The position numbers were made by a program, and so were the translations under genes. 56,158 nt of DNA from Shimia haliotis. Lineage in GTDB: Bacteria > Pseudomonadota > Alphaproteobacteria > Rhodobacterales > Rhodobacteraceae. Below, piece by piece: positions 1 to 7,699 of the stretch (position 1 is the stretch's first letter; every line of letters begins with the position of its first letter). The stretch lies in NCBI RefSeq assembly GCF_900114415.1, contig NZ_FOSZ01000012.1, positions 1-56,158 on the forward strand, read 5' to 3'. The notes under the pieces were generated by a model, which saw only the letters and a list, made by a program, of their open reading frames with translations, made no database searches and was not told the origin of the DNA.

Positions 1-71
1 CTACACGCTTGCCATGCTCCGCCCAGAAACCTTCCGGGTCGTTGATCGAGGCCGCGTACATCGACGCGTAG
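1..71. repeat. Left copy of 71-bp terminal direct repeat
   Basis: These bases are identical to 56088-56158, the last bases of the window, in the same orientation. Both copies lie inside the N-terminal part of acs. An exact end overlap of this size is what a closed path in an assembly graph, or a true circle, produces. Confidence 0.97.
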
Positions 72-136
72 CGTGCAGCCGTGATGTGGGCGTTTGCGGT
101 CATGTCCGCAGAGGGCGGGTATGTGGTGTCAGACAT
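1..136 (-). CDS. acs: Acetyl-CoA synthetase, N-terminal fragment cut by the window edge
   Basis: Start codon ATG at 136, preceded on the minus strand by a GAGG ribosome site about 7 bases away. The fragment encodes MSDTTYPPSADMTANAHITA and continues in frame off the left edge. The last 71 bases of this fragment are the same DNA as the right end of the window, where the rest of acs lies (54274-56158). Joining the two gives one 649-residue protein, the normal length for Acs (E. coli Acs has 652). The upstream neighbour on the same strand is livF, which ends 93 bases before this start, so acs probably shares transcripts with the liv genes. Confidence 0.93.
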   Translation of the reverse strand, partial: MSDTTYPPSADMTANAHITAARYASMYAASINDPEGFWAEHGKRV

Positions 137-229
137 TGTCGTACCTCGTGAGCTTAAATTTGAGGCGAGGGTAGGCGGCTGCGCCCAACTGTCAATCAGA
201 CCTTGGGCGCAGCCGGCAATTTCTTGCGA

Positions 230-985
230 TCAGATCGCCAGATATTCGGCGCGCAGTTCCTCGTTGGCGAGAACTTCGTCGGCCGCGCCGTCAAAGACGA
301 TGCCACCAGTGTCGAGGATCACTGCACGGTCTGCGAGTTCCAGAGCGCGCACCGCATTCTGCTCGACAATTACGGTGGTGATGCCTTGCTCCTTGATGAT
401 GCGCAGAGTCTTTTCGATCTCGTCCACGATCACCGGCGCCAGACCTTCGTAAGGCTCGTCAAGCAGCAACACTTTGATGTCACGGCTCAGTGCGCGCGCG
501 ATGGCGAGCATTTGCTGCTCTCCACCCGAAAGCGTGACGCCTTCCTGTTTGCGGCGCTCGCCAAGGCGGGGGAAGAGTTCATAAAGACGCTCTTTGGACC
601 AGCCGATAGGTGGTGCGATTTGCGCAAGCTCGATGTTTTCCTCAACCGTCAGGCCGGGGATGATGCGGCGGTCTTCGGGCACAAGGCCAATGCCGGCCTG
701 CGCGGCCTCATGGCTTTTCATCAGGTGCAGCGGCTTGTGGTCGAGCCAGATCTCGCCATGGGTGACTTGGGGGTCATCCATGCGTGCGATGGAGCGCAGG
801 GTCGAAGTTTTGCCCGCGCCGTTGCGGCCCAGAAGGGCGAGGATTTCGCCCTCGTGCACGTTGAAGCTGATGTTTTGGACGATGTAGCTCTCGCCGTAGT
901 AGCTTTCCATGTTCCAGACGGACAGGAAGGCCGGGGCGGTTTCGGCCATGTTATGGCCTTTGGAGAAATCCGGTTTCACATTCAT
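230..985 (-). CDS. livF: Branched-chain-amino-acid-type ABC transporter, ATP-binding protein LivF
   Basis: This 251-residue cytoplasmic ATPase is one of two that power the liv-type importer. It shows a Walker A motif (GRNGAGKT, near residue 53), the ABC signature LSGGEQQ and Walker B LLLDEP. Length and order fit LivF/UrtE. The start ATG at 985 has AAGGAG upstream. It is the last gene of livKHMGF and directly precedes acs. The substrate cannot be read from the ATPase. The position beside acetate activation and the ScfR regulator makes a short-chain carboxylate as plausible as an amino acid; that is inference. Confidence 0.9.
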   Translation of the reverse strand: MNVKPDFSKGHNMAETAPAFLSVWNMESYYGESYIVQNISFNVHEGEILALLGRNGAGKTSTLRSIARMDDPQVTHGEIWLDHKPLHLMKSHEAAQAGIGLVPEDRRIIPGLTVEENIELAQIAPPIGWSKERLYELFPRLGERRKQEGVTLSGGEQQMLAIARALSRDIKVLLLDEPYEGLAPVIVDEIEKTLRIIKEQGITTVIVEQNAVRALELADRAVILDTGGIVFDGAADEVLANEELRAEYLAI

Positions 986-996
986 TGTGGCTCTCC

Positions 997-1752
997 TTAT
1001 GCGGCTTCACCGAGATACGCTTCGCGCACCTTCGGATGGCCTTTGATGTTTTCCGGATCGTCTTCGACCAGCGGGGTGCCCTGTGCCAGCACGGTGATGC
1101 GCTGTGCCAGAGAGAACACGACGTGCATGTCGTGCTCGATGATCGCGATGGTGATGTCGCGCTCGTCGCTGATCTGTTTCAGAAGATCGATGGTGTTGTT
1201 GGTGTCGGCGCGCGCCATGCCTGCGGTCGGCTCGTCGAGCAGCAACAGGCGCGGTTCCTGTGCTAGACACATGCCGATTTCCAGACGACGTTTGTCTCCG
1301 CGCGACATGCTGTCGGCGTGCATGTGTCGCTTGTCGGCCATGTTCATGTCGACAAGCATCGCCTCGGCTTTTTCCACGATGTCCTTTTCGGTCATCATGT
1401 TTTTCACCGCGTGCATGCGGAACGCACCGTCGCGGGATGCGAAACACGGGATCATCATGTTTTCCATGACCGAGAGGTCACCAAAGATTTCCGGTGTCTG
1501 GAACACGCGGGAAATGCCCATCTGGTTGATCTCGTGGGGGCTGCGGCCCAGAACCGACTGGCCGTCAAACATGACAGATCCGGTGTCGGGGATGAGCTTG
1601 CCCACAAGGCAGTTCAGCAGGGTGGATTTCCCGGCCCCGTTGGGGCCGATGATCGCGTGCACGCTGTTTTCCTTGACCGAGAGGTTCACGTCGCCGAGGG
1701 CCTGAAGACCACCGAACCGCTTACCTACGTCTTTGACTTCGAGAATTCCCAT
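997..1752 (-). CDS. livG: Branched-chain-amino-acid-type ABC transporter, ATP-binding protein LivG
   Basis: The second ATPase of the importer has 251 residues. Walker A is GPNGAGKS (near residue 37) and Walker B is LLLLDEPTAGM. The signature region reads SRGDKRRLEIG, so the usual LSGGQ is replaced, as often happens in LivG-type subunits (which tend to have YGxQRRLEIA). The C-terminal part ends with the LivG-like HPKVREAYLG. Its stop lies 11 bases upstream of the livF start, and its own start is 12 bases downstream of the livM stop, which indicates one transcript. Confidence 0.9.
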   Translation of the reverse strand: MGILEVKDVGKRFGGLQALGDVNLSVKENSVHAIIGPNGAGKSTLLNCLVGKLIPDTGSVMFDGQSVLGRSPHEINQMGISRVFQTPEIFGDLSVMENMMIPCFASRDGAFRMHAVKNMMTEKDIVEKAEAMLVDMNMADKRHMHADSMSRGDKRRLEIGMCLAQEPRLLLLDEPTAGMARADTNNTIDLLKQISDERDITIAIIEHDMHVVFSLAQRITVLAQGTPLVEDDPENIKGHPKVREAYLGEAA

Positions 1753-1764
1753 CTGTCAGTCTCC

Positions 1765-2964
1765 TTATTCTGCGGGTTCAGTGGTTGCGGTTTTGTCGTC
1801 AGACTTGCCGCGGGATTTGATCCATTTGCCGATGCGCTGACCGCCTTCAACAAGACCACCGGGCAGGAAGATCACAACGAGCATGAACATGATGCCCAGA
1901 GTCAGGTGCCAGCCTTTGCCGATGAAGGGGTGGATGATGAAGACCACGAAGTCCTCGATACCGTCCGGAAGGAAGGCAAACCACTGATGCAGGATGTTGT
2001 CGTTGATCTTGGAGAAGATGTTCTCGAAGTACTTGATGAAACCTGCGCCCAGAACCGGACCGATCAGGGTGCCGGTGCCGCCAAGGATGGTCATCAGAAC
2101 AACTTCACCCGACGCGGTCCACTGCATGCGCTCGGCACCTGCAAGCGGGTCCATTGCCGCCATCAACCCGCCTGCGAGACCGGCATACATGCCGGAAATC
2201 ACGAAGGCTGCCAGCGTGTGCGGGCGCGGGTTCAGACCGGTGTAAGACATACGGGTCTGGTTGGATTTGATCGCGCGCAGCATCATGCCGAATGGCGAAC
2301 GGAAGATGCGGATCGACAGGTAGAACACGGCAATCATGATGATGGCACAGAGGTAGTAGCCTGCGTTGAAGTCAAAGCTCCATGCGCCGACGTTCATAGT
2401 GTGCGTGCTGTTCATGTAGATGCCGAAGAAATGCGGGAAGTCCTGCATGCCTTCGCCGTGGAAGATCTGTGGATCGTTCTTGTAGACCTGAAGGCCGGTC
2501 TCACCGTTGGTGAGGTTGAACTTCGGGTTCGAGAGCACCGAGTAGGCCAGTGCGAAGGACATTTGCGCGAAGGCCAATGTCAGGATCGAGAAGTAGATGC
2601 CCGAGCGGCGCAAGCTGACGTATCCGATCAGCACAGAGAAGAGACCCGCCATGATGATCGCCAGACCGATTGCCGGCACCACGTTGTAGCTCAGCAGTTT
2701 GAACATCCAGACCGCGGCGTAGGAACCGACACCCAGAAAGGCCGCGTGGCCGAAGCTGAGGTAGCCGGTGAGGCCGAAGAGGATGTTAAACCCGATGGCA
2801 AAGATGCCAAAGATGATGAAGCGTTGCATCAGGTCCGGATAGCCTGCGTTGAACTGCGCCATGGCGCTGTCGGCGGGGAAGGGGTTCAGGATGAAGGGTG
2901 CGAAGAGTGTCAGCACCGCAACAACCAGCAAGAGCGTGAGGTCGTTTTTATTTAGTCCAAGCAT
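1765..2964 (-). CDS. livM: Liv-type ABC transporter permease LivM
   Basis: This is an integral inner-membrane permease of 399 residues with many hydrophobic segments. It has the LivM hallmarks [18 protein letters not shown] and [13 protein letters not shown], the permease loop that contacts the ATPase. It pairs with LivH to form the channel. A hydrophilic, probably periplasmic insertion around residues 160-200 (about [14 protein letters not shown]) is larger than in E. coli LivM. The C-terminus is charged and cytoplasmic. Only 4 bases separate it from livH. Confidence 0.9.
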   Translation of the reverse strand: MLGLNKNDLTLLLVVAVLTLFAPFILNPFPADSAMAQFNAGYPDLMQRFIIFGIFAIGFNILFGLTGYLSFGHAAFLGVGSYAAVWMFKLLSYNVVPAIGLAIIMAGLFSVLIGYVSLRRSGIYFSILTLAFAQMSFALAYSVLSNPKFNLTNGETGLQVYKNDPQIFHGEGMQDFPHFFGIYMNSTHTMNVGAWSFDFNAGYYLCAIIMIAVFYLSIRIFRSPFGMMLRAIKSNQTRMSYTGLNPRPHTLAAFVISGMYAGLAGGLMAAMDPLAGAERMQWTASGEVVLMTILGGTGTLIGPVLGAGFIKYFENIFSKINDNILHQWFAFLPDGIEDFVVFIIHPFIGKGWHLTLGIMFMLVVIFLPGGLVEGGQRIGKWIKSRGKSDDKTATTEPAE

Positions 2965-2968
2965 GTTC

Positions 2969-3991
2969 TTATTCCTCCATCACGCCTTTGCGGCCCATGA
3001 GCCCGCGAGGACGGGTCAGCAGCACGATGATCGCGACAAGGTAGATGATGATCTGGTTGATGCCGGGCAGGGTGGTCGTCGCCCAGGTCGTGGAAGCGAA
3101 ACTTTCCAGAATACCCAGCATGAACCCGGCGAGCACGGCGCCCGGAAGGCTGCCCATGCCGCCAACCACAACAACCACGAAGCTCAGGACCAGGAAGTCC
3201 ATGCCCATGTGATAGTTCGGCGGGTTGATCGGTGCATACATAACGCCCGCAAGGCCTGCCACACAGGCGGCGATTGCGAACATGATGGTGAAGCGTTTGT
3301 CGATGTCGATGCCCAGCAGGCCCACGGTTTCGCGGTCTGCCATACCGGCGCGTACGACCATGCCGAAGGTGGTGAATTGCAAGAAGGCAAACACACCCGC
3401 GATGACCAGCGCCGAGAAGCAGAAGTAGACAATCCGCCAGTTCGGGTAAGGCAGTTCGAAGCCGAACCACGCGCCGAGGTTGGAAACGCCCAACAGGGCA
3501 TCCGGTGGCGGGGTCTGGATCGGGTTGGCACCGAAATAGTATTTTACGATTTCCTGCAGCACGATGGCGAGGCCGAAGGTCACGAGGATCTGGTCGGCGT
3601 GCTCACGCTTGTAGAAGTGCTTGATGAGGCCGCGCTCCATGATCAGACCAACGAGGATCATCACCGGAATGGCCAGAAGGATCGACAGCGGCACGGACCA
3701 GTCGATGATGGCGGCGCCCACCTCGGGGCCAAACCAGCTTTCGACATAAGGTGTTTCCACCTTCAGCGGATTGCCGAGGAAGTCTTTCTGGGTTTCGTCG
3801 ATTGTCACATAGCTGAGTTGCAGCAGCTTGGAGAGCGACACAGCACAGAAGGCGCCAATCATGAACAGTGCACCATGTGCAAAGTTCACGACGCCCAAAG
3901 TGCCGAAAATGAGAGTAAGCCCGAGCGCGATCAGCGCATAGGCGGAGCCCTTATCGAGCCCGTTCAGGATCTGCAGGATGAATGCGTCCAT
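2969..3991 (-). CDS. livH: Liv-type ABC transporter permease LivH
   Basis: A 340-residue polytopic permease. The N-terminus ([20 protein letters not shown] followed by GVVNFAHGA) and the motif [13 protein letters not shown] are diagnostic for LivH. A periplasmic insertion of about 45 residues after the first helices ([20 protein letters not shown]) is seen in the Urt/Fmd-like relatives of this family. The gene starts 119 bases after the livK stop. That gap contains a strong hairpin, so livH and the genes after it may be expressed at a lower level than livK. Confidence 0.9.
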   Translation of the reverse strand: MDAFILQILNGLDKGSAYALIALGLTLIFGTLGVVNFAHGALFMIGAFCAVSLSKLLQLSYVTIDETQKDFLGNPLKVETPYVESWFGPEVGAAIIDWSVPLSILLAIPVMILVGLIMERGLIKHFYKREHADQILVTFGLAIVLQEIVKYYFGANPIQTPPPDALLGVSNLGAWFGFELPYPNWRIVYFCFSALVIAGVFAFLQFTTFGMVVRAGMADRETVGLLGIDIDKRFTIMFAIAACVAGLAGVMYAPINPPNYHMGMDFLVLSFVVVVVGGMGSLPGAVLAGFMLGILESFASTTWATTTLPGINQIIIYLVAIIVLLTRPRGLMGRKGVMEE

Positions 3992-4067
3992 TGTCTTCGA
4001 CCTGTTGGTTGGTATGGCTGCCGGAACGACGTCCTGCCGTGTGAGGGCGGCGCCAGATGTAGCAGGA

Positions 4068-4092
4068 CCGGCCGCGCAAAATGCGCGACCGG
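4068..4092 (-). terminator. Intercistronic hairpin between livK and livH
   Basis: On the minus-strand transcript the arms CCGGTCGCGCA and TGCGCGGCCGG pair over 11 bp with one G-U wobble and a 3-base loop. It starts about 20 bases after the livK stop and has no strong U-run. Such hairpins after binding-protein genes usually cause partial termination or protect the upstream mRNA. Confidence 0.7.
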
Positions 4093-4110
4093 CTGGCTAT
4101 GAGCCTGGGA

Positions 4111-5463
4111 TCAAGCGCCCGCGTTACAGGTGCCCAGTGTCGCTTCGTCACCACCAAACATCGGGTGGTTCGGAGCGTAGGTAACCTGCTCTGCTGGGGT
4201 GATCTCGACGATCTCCAGCGTGTCGTAAGCGTTGGTCGGGTTCTCTGCACCGCGCACAACCAGAACGTCTTTGAAGCACTGGTGGTCGTCTTTACGGTAC
4301 ATGGTCTTGCCGTTGCCCAGACCGTCGAACTCAAAGTTCTCCAGAGCTTCTGCAACGCCACACGGGTTGAAGGTGCCCGCGCGCTCACATGCGTCAGCAT
4401 AAAGCAGAACCTGAGCGTAGCAGGTCTGTGCAGAGTTGGATGGCGGCTTGCCATACTTCTCGCCGAACGACTTAACGAACTGCTTGGAACCTTCGTTCTG
4501 AAGCTGCCAGTTGTAGTTCATGGAACCCAGCACGCCTTTGATGTTCGCGCCGGCACCGGCGGCCATCAGTTCGGAGTAAAGCGGAACAACGATCTTGAAG
4601 TCTTTGCCGTTCACGACTTTGTCGAGCAGGCCGAACTGAACCGCGTTGGTCAGCGAGTTGATCATGTTGCCGCCGTAGTGGTTCAGAACCAGAGTATCGG
4701 CACCAGAGTTCAGAACCGGCGCGATGTAGGACGAGAAGTCCGTGGACGCCAGCGGGGTTTTCACTGTGTTGACAGTGTTCCAGCCCAGAGCTTCGGTGGA
4801 GGCCACGATCGACTCTTCCTGGGTCCAGCCCCAGTTGTAGTCTGCGGTCAGGTGATACGCGTTACGGTCGTTGCCCATCTCTTTGGCCAGAACGGGCGCG
4901 AGTGCGGCACCGGACATATAGGCGTTGAAGAAGTGACGGAAACCGTTTGCTTTGCGGTCTTTACCGGTCGTGTCGTTCGCGTGGGTCAGACCCGCCATGA
5001 AGATCACGCCAGCTTCCTGACACAGACCCTGAACAGCCACAGCAACACCCGAGGAAGAGCCGCCGTTGATCATGACAGCGCCGTCTTTTTCGATCATCGA
5101 TTTGGCCGATGCGCGCGCTGCGTCAGATTTGGTCTGTGTGTCGCCCGTTACAAACTCGACTTTCTTGCCGAGGATGCCGTTGCCCTTCAGAGCCTTCGAG
5201 GTGAAGGTGTTCAGGCAGCCGCCATCGCCTTCGCCGTTCAGGTGCTCAACTGCCAGCTGTTGTGCCAGCAGCTCGTCGTTGCCTTCATCCGCATAGGGGC
5301 CGGTCTGGGGCACGTTGAAGCCCAGAGTGACCGACGAACCGGTGGGTTCATTGGTGTAGGCCGCAGCCGACTGAGCGGTAAAGATGGTCGGCAGCGCAAC
5401 ACCGGCGCCTGCGACAGCACCGGTTTTTAGCACGCGACGGCGTGTGTAATTGGTTTTGGACAT
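4111..5463 (-). CDS. livK: Liv-type ABC transporter substrate-binding protein with Tat signal
   Basis: A 450-residue periplasmic type I solute-binding protein. The N-terminus carries a twin-arginine signal (TRRRVLKTG followed by a hydrophobic stretch and cleavage after QSAAA), so it should be exported folded. The mature part begins VTLGFNVPQTGPYADEG, the start of a periplasmic-binding-protein fold of the LivJ/UrtA/FmdD class. Several cysteines (GGCL, CQEAG, CYAQ, CERAG, NPCGV, HQCFK) could form disulfides. It is the first gene of livKHMGF and is transcribed divergently from scfR. The ligand is unknown; linkage to acs, actP and ScfR suggests a compound feeding acetyl- or propionyl-CoA metabolism. 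Confidence 0.88.
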   Translation of the reverse strand: MSKTNYTRRRVLKTGAVAGAGVALPTIFTAQSAAAYTNEPTGSSVTLGFNVPQTGPYADEGNDELLAQQLAVEHLNGEGDGGCLNTFTSKALKGNGILGKKVEFVTGDTQTKSDAARASAKSMIEKDGAVMINGGSSSGVAVAVQGLCQEAGVIFMAGLTHANDTTGKDRKANGFRHFFNAYMSGAALAPVLAKEMGNDRNAYHLTADYNWGWTQEESIVASTEALGWNTVNTVKTPLASTDFSSYIAPVLNSGADTLVLNHYGGNMINSLTNAVQFGLLDKVVNGKDFKIVVPLYSELMAAGAGANIKGVLGSMNYNWQLQNEGSKQFVKSFGEKYGKPPSNSAQTCYAQVLLYADACERAGTFNPCGVAEALENFEFDGLGNGKTMYRKDDHQCFKDVLVVRGAENPTNAYDTLEIVEITPAEQVTYAPNHPMFGGDEATLGTCNAGA

Positions 5464-5598
5464 TTAATCCTCCCGTTTAATCAGTCACCGCCCTTGGGGC
5501 TCCTCTTCCCCGACGGACAGCGCGCACTTATGTGCAAAATCATTATCGCGGCGAGTTCGAAAATTTCGCAACAACTGCTTTCAAAGACACAATTTTTT

Positions 5599-5661
5599 TG
5601 TAAAGTAATTCGCGTTGCAGTGCGGAAACTTGTAAAGTAATTTTTCTGCGCTGCGGAAAGT
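5599..5661. promoter_or_regulatory. Tandem 32-bp repeat in the scfR-livK intergenic region, probable operator
   Basis: TGTAAAGTAATT occurs at 5599-5610 and again at 5631-5642, and TGCGGAAA follows each copy (5621 and 5652). The unit is 31-32 bp, three helical turns, so both copies face the same side of the helix. The repeat lies 26-88 bases upstream of the scfR start and 136 or more from the livK start. Autoregulation by ScfR is the simplest reading. Confidence 0.6.
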
Positions 5662-5686
5662 GATTGATTAACGTTAGGAAAACCCC

Positions 5687-6976
5687 ATGGGGCGCGACAC
5701 TTTGACAGGCAGCCGCATCCGCGAGAGGCGGGCAATGGCGGGCATGCGGCAAGCGGAGTTGGCCAAGGCGGTAGGCATTTCCGCGAGCTACCTCAATCTG
5801 ATTGAGCACAACCGGCGCAGAATCGGCGGAAAACTCCTGGTGGACATCGCAGCAGAGCTTGGTGTTGAAGCCTCGCTATTGAGTGAAGGTGCCGAAGCTG
5901 CGGTGCTGGCTTCCTTGGGGGAGGCCGCAGCGGATGGCGCGCAGGCCGGTGCGGAAATTGATCGTGCAGACGAATTTGCTGGCAGGTTCCCGGGGTGGGC
6001 TGCTCTGGTGGCGCAACAACACCGGCGGATCGAGAATCTGGAGCGCACGGCGGTGACATTGACCGATCGTTTGACCCATGATCCGCATCTGGCAACATCG
6101 ATGCACGAGATGCTGACGATGGTGACGGCAATCCGGTCAACGGCGGGAATTCTGGCAGAGCCAGGTGAGATCGAGCCGGAGTGGCAGAACAGATTTCACC
6201 GCAACCTGAATGAGGACAGTCAACGTCTGGCGGAAAGCTCTCAGCAGTTGGTGGCCTATCTGGATGGTGCGGGCGATGCCGCGGCGAGCCTGACTCTGCC
6301 AACTGAAGAGGTGGACGCCATGTTGGTGGCACACGGGTTCCGGTTTGATGCTCAAGTGAGAGCACAGCCAGAGGACATCCGGTCTTTCGCCAGCCAGCAG
6401 CCGGAATTGACCAGCGAGGCCTCTCAGGATCTGGCCGCGTCTGTTATCCGGCAATTGTCAGAAGATGCGCGGGATTTACCGGAAGACAAGATGGCGGCAT
6501 TGTTGGCGCGACATGGGACTGCGCCCGTGGATATCGCCAATGAGGCACGGCTGCCGCTGACGGTGGTCTTGCGAAGGCTTGCGGCTGTGTCGGATGCTTT
6601 GCTGCCAATGGCCTGCGGGCTGGTGATGTGTGACGCGGCGGGCACGTTGATGCAGCGCAAGGCCATCGACGGCTTTCCGTTGCCACGATTCTCGGCCGCC
6701 TGTCCGAAATGGCCGCTGTTTCAGGCGCTGGCGCGCCCGATGCAGCCTTTGCGGCAGGTGGTCACAGTCACAGGCCGCGACGCGCGCAGCTTTGAGTGCT
6801 ATGCGGTGGCGGAACCGATCGGGCCTCTCAGAGTGGATGAATCGCCGCTTTATCACAGTTATATGCTGGTCATTCCCTTACAGGCCGCGTCCGAGGGGCG
6901 GGAGGTCGGATCGACCTGCCGTGTCTGTCCAAGCGTCGGCTGTGAGGGGCGACGCGAGCCGTCTTTGTTGGCATGA
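5687..6976 (+). CDS. ScfR-family (short-chain fatty acyl-CoA) XRE transcriptional regulator
   Basis: A 429-residue DNA-binding regulator. Residues 8-65 form an XRE helix-turn-helix (RIRERRAMAGMRQAELAKAV and GISASYLNLIEHNRR). The C-terminal part has the DUF2083 hallmarks of the RamB/PccR/MccR family: LPRFSAACPKWPLFQAL and a final cysteine cluster CRVCPSVGCEGRR that probably binds metal. Family members sense acyl-CoA or metabolic state and control acetate, propionate or glyoxylate genes. The protein is shorter than typical members (about 470 residues) and no HExxH of the central IrrE-like domain is visible. It is divergent from livK and precedes a two-component system; control of the surrounding acetate genes is inferred. 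Confidence 0.85.
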   Translation: MGRDTLTGSRIRERRAMAGMRQAELAKAVGISASYLNLIEHNRRRIGGKLLVDIAAELGVEASLLSEGAEAAVLASLGEAAADGAQAGAEIDRADEFAGRFPGWAALVAQQHRRIENLERTAVTLTDRLTHDPHLATSMHEMLTMVTAIRSTAGILAEPGEIEPEWQNRFHRNLNEDSQRLAESSQQLVAYLDGAGDAAASLTLPTEEVDAMLVAHGFRFDAQVRAQPEDIRSFASQQPELTSEASQDLAASVIRQLSEDARDLPEDKMAALLARHGTAPVDIANEARLPLTVVLRRLAAVSDALLPMACGLVMCDAAGTLMQRKAIDGFPLPRFSAACPKWPLFQALARPMQPLRQVVTVTGRDARSFECYAVAEPIGPLRVDESPLYHSYMLVIPLQAASEGREVGSTCRVCPSVGCEGRREPSLLA

Positions 6977-7067
6977 TTGACGCAAGCCCGCAATTTTCCT
7001 TGGCTTTTGGCGGGACGCCGCTAAGAATGGTTCGGCACTCATGAGACTTTCGGGGAGGGGAGGCTGC

Positions 7068-7436
7068 ATGGGCAAGAGCGTTCTTCTGATAGAAGACGAA
7101 CCCAATATCATCGAAGCGATCAGCTTCATTTTGTCCCGCGACGGCTGGTCCGTGGCCACCCATTCCAATGGGCATGATGCCGTTGGCGTGGTGATGGCGG
7201 CGCAACCGGACATCGTTATTCTGGACGTGATGCTCCCGGGCAAGACGGGCTATGACATTCTGCGAGAGCTGCGTGAAGAAAAAGGCATGGTCGACCTGCC
7301 TGTCCTGATGCTGACGGCCAAGGGGCAGGTCAAGGATCGTGAAATGGCGGAGCGCGCTGGCGCCAGCCGGTTCATGACCAAGCCGTTTTCCAACGCGGAA
7401 GTGTTGGAGGCTGTGCGCGAACTGGTGAACGCGTGA
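7068..7436 (+). CDS. Single-domain response regulator
   Basis: A receiver-only protein of 122 residues. It has the acidic pair (IEDEPN), the phospho-acceptor Asp in VILDVMLPG (near residue 50), the conserved Thr in LMLTAKG and Lys in MTKPF. No output domain follows. The ATG at 7068 is chosen over an in-frame upstream codon because GGGGAGGGG stands 7 bases before it. The stop overlaps the start of the next gene. It is the likely partner of the symporter-kinase at 7699 and resembles the acetate-switch CrbS/CrbR arrangement, but CrbR has a DNA-binding domain and this protein does not. Confidence 0.88.
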   Translation: MGKSVLLIEDEPNIIEAISFILSRDGWSVATHSNGHDAVGVVMAAQPDIVILDVMLPGKTGYDILRELREEKGMVDLPVLMLTAKGQVKDREMAERAGASRFMTKPFSNAEVLEAVRELVNA

Positions 7437-7699
7437 ACGAGCGGCCAAAGCGGGTTTTTCTGGAACGGCAGAATTATCGCCGCCGCAGGTTGATTGATTT
7501 TATCCGAATGGTGCCGGTGTTTGGCGCGATTCTCTGGGCGGTCCCTTTGCTGTGGTCCACCGAAGAAGGACGCCAAGTGGCCACGTCTGACGCGATCGTC
7601 TTCATATTTTTTGTCTGGTTTGCGTTGGTCGGGGTGGGGTGCGTTCTCGCAAGGGCCCTGCGTGATGGCAATGACGGCAGCGCGCGGACACAGGACTGA
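7433..7699 (+). CDS. Small two-helix membrane protein of the symporter-kinase operon
   Basis: An 88-residue protein that starts with GTG inside the last codons of the response regulator (4-base overlap) and ends 1 base into the next ATG, so the three genes are translationally coupled. A basic N-terminus (RQNYRRRR) is followed by two hydrophobic segments (about 24-42 and 52-72). The position mirrors DUF4212, the small subunit that accompanies ActP-type symporters, and it may be a small subunit for the symporter domain of the kinase. No named domain is recognised. Confidence 0.75.
   Translation: MNERPKRVFLERQNYRRRRLIDFIRMVPVFGAILWAVPLLWSTEEGRQVATSDAIVFIFFVWFALVGVGCVLARALRDGNDGSARTQD

Noticed and set aside
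1318..2955. 545-codon plus-strand open frame
   Set aside because: It lies antisense to livG and livM, which have clear family motifs. The frame is open because of GC-rich codon bias and its translation is H/D/E-rich without a fold.
2849..5430. Long plus-strand open frames over livH and livK
   Set aside because: Antisense shadows of well-recognised transporter genes, with no ribosome sites.
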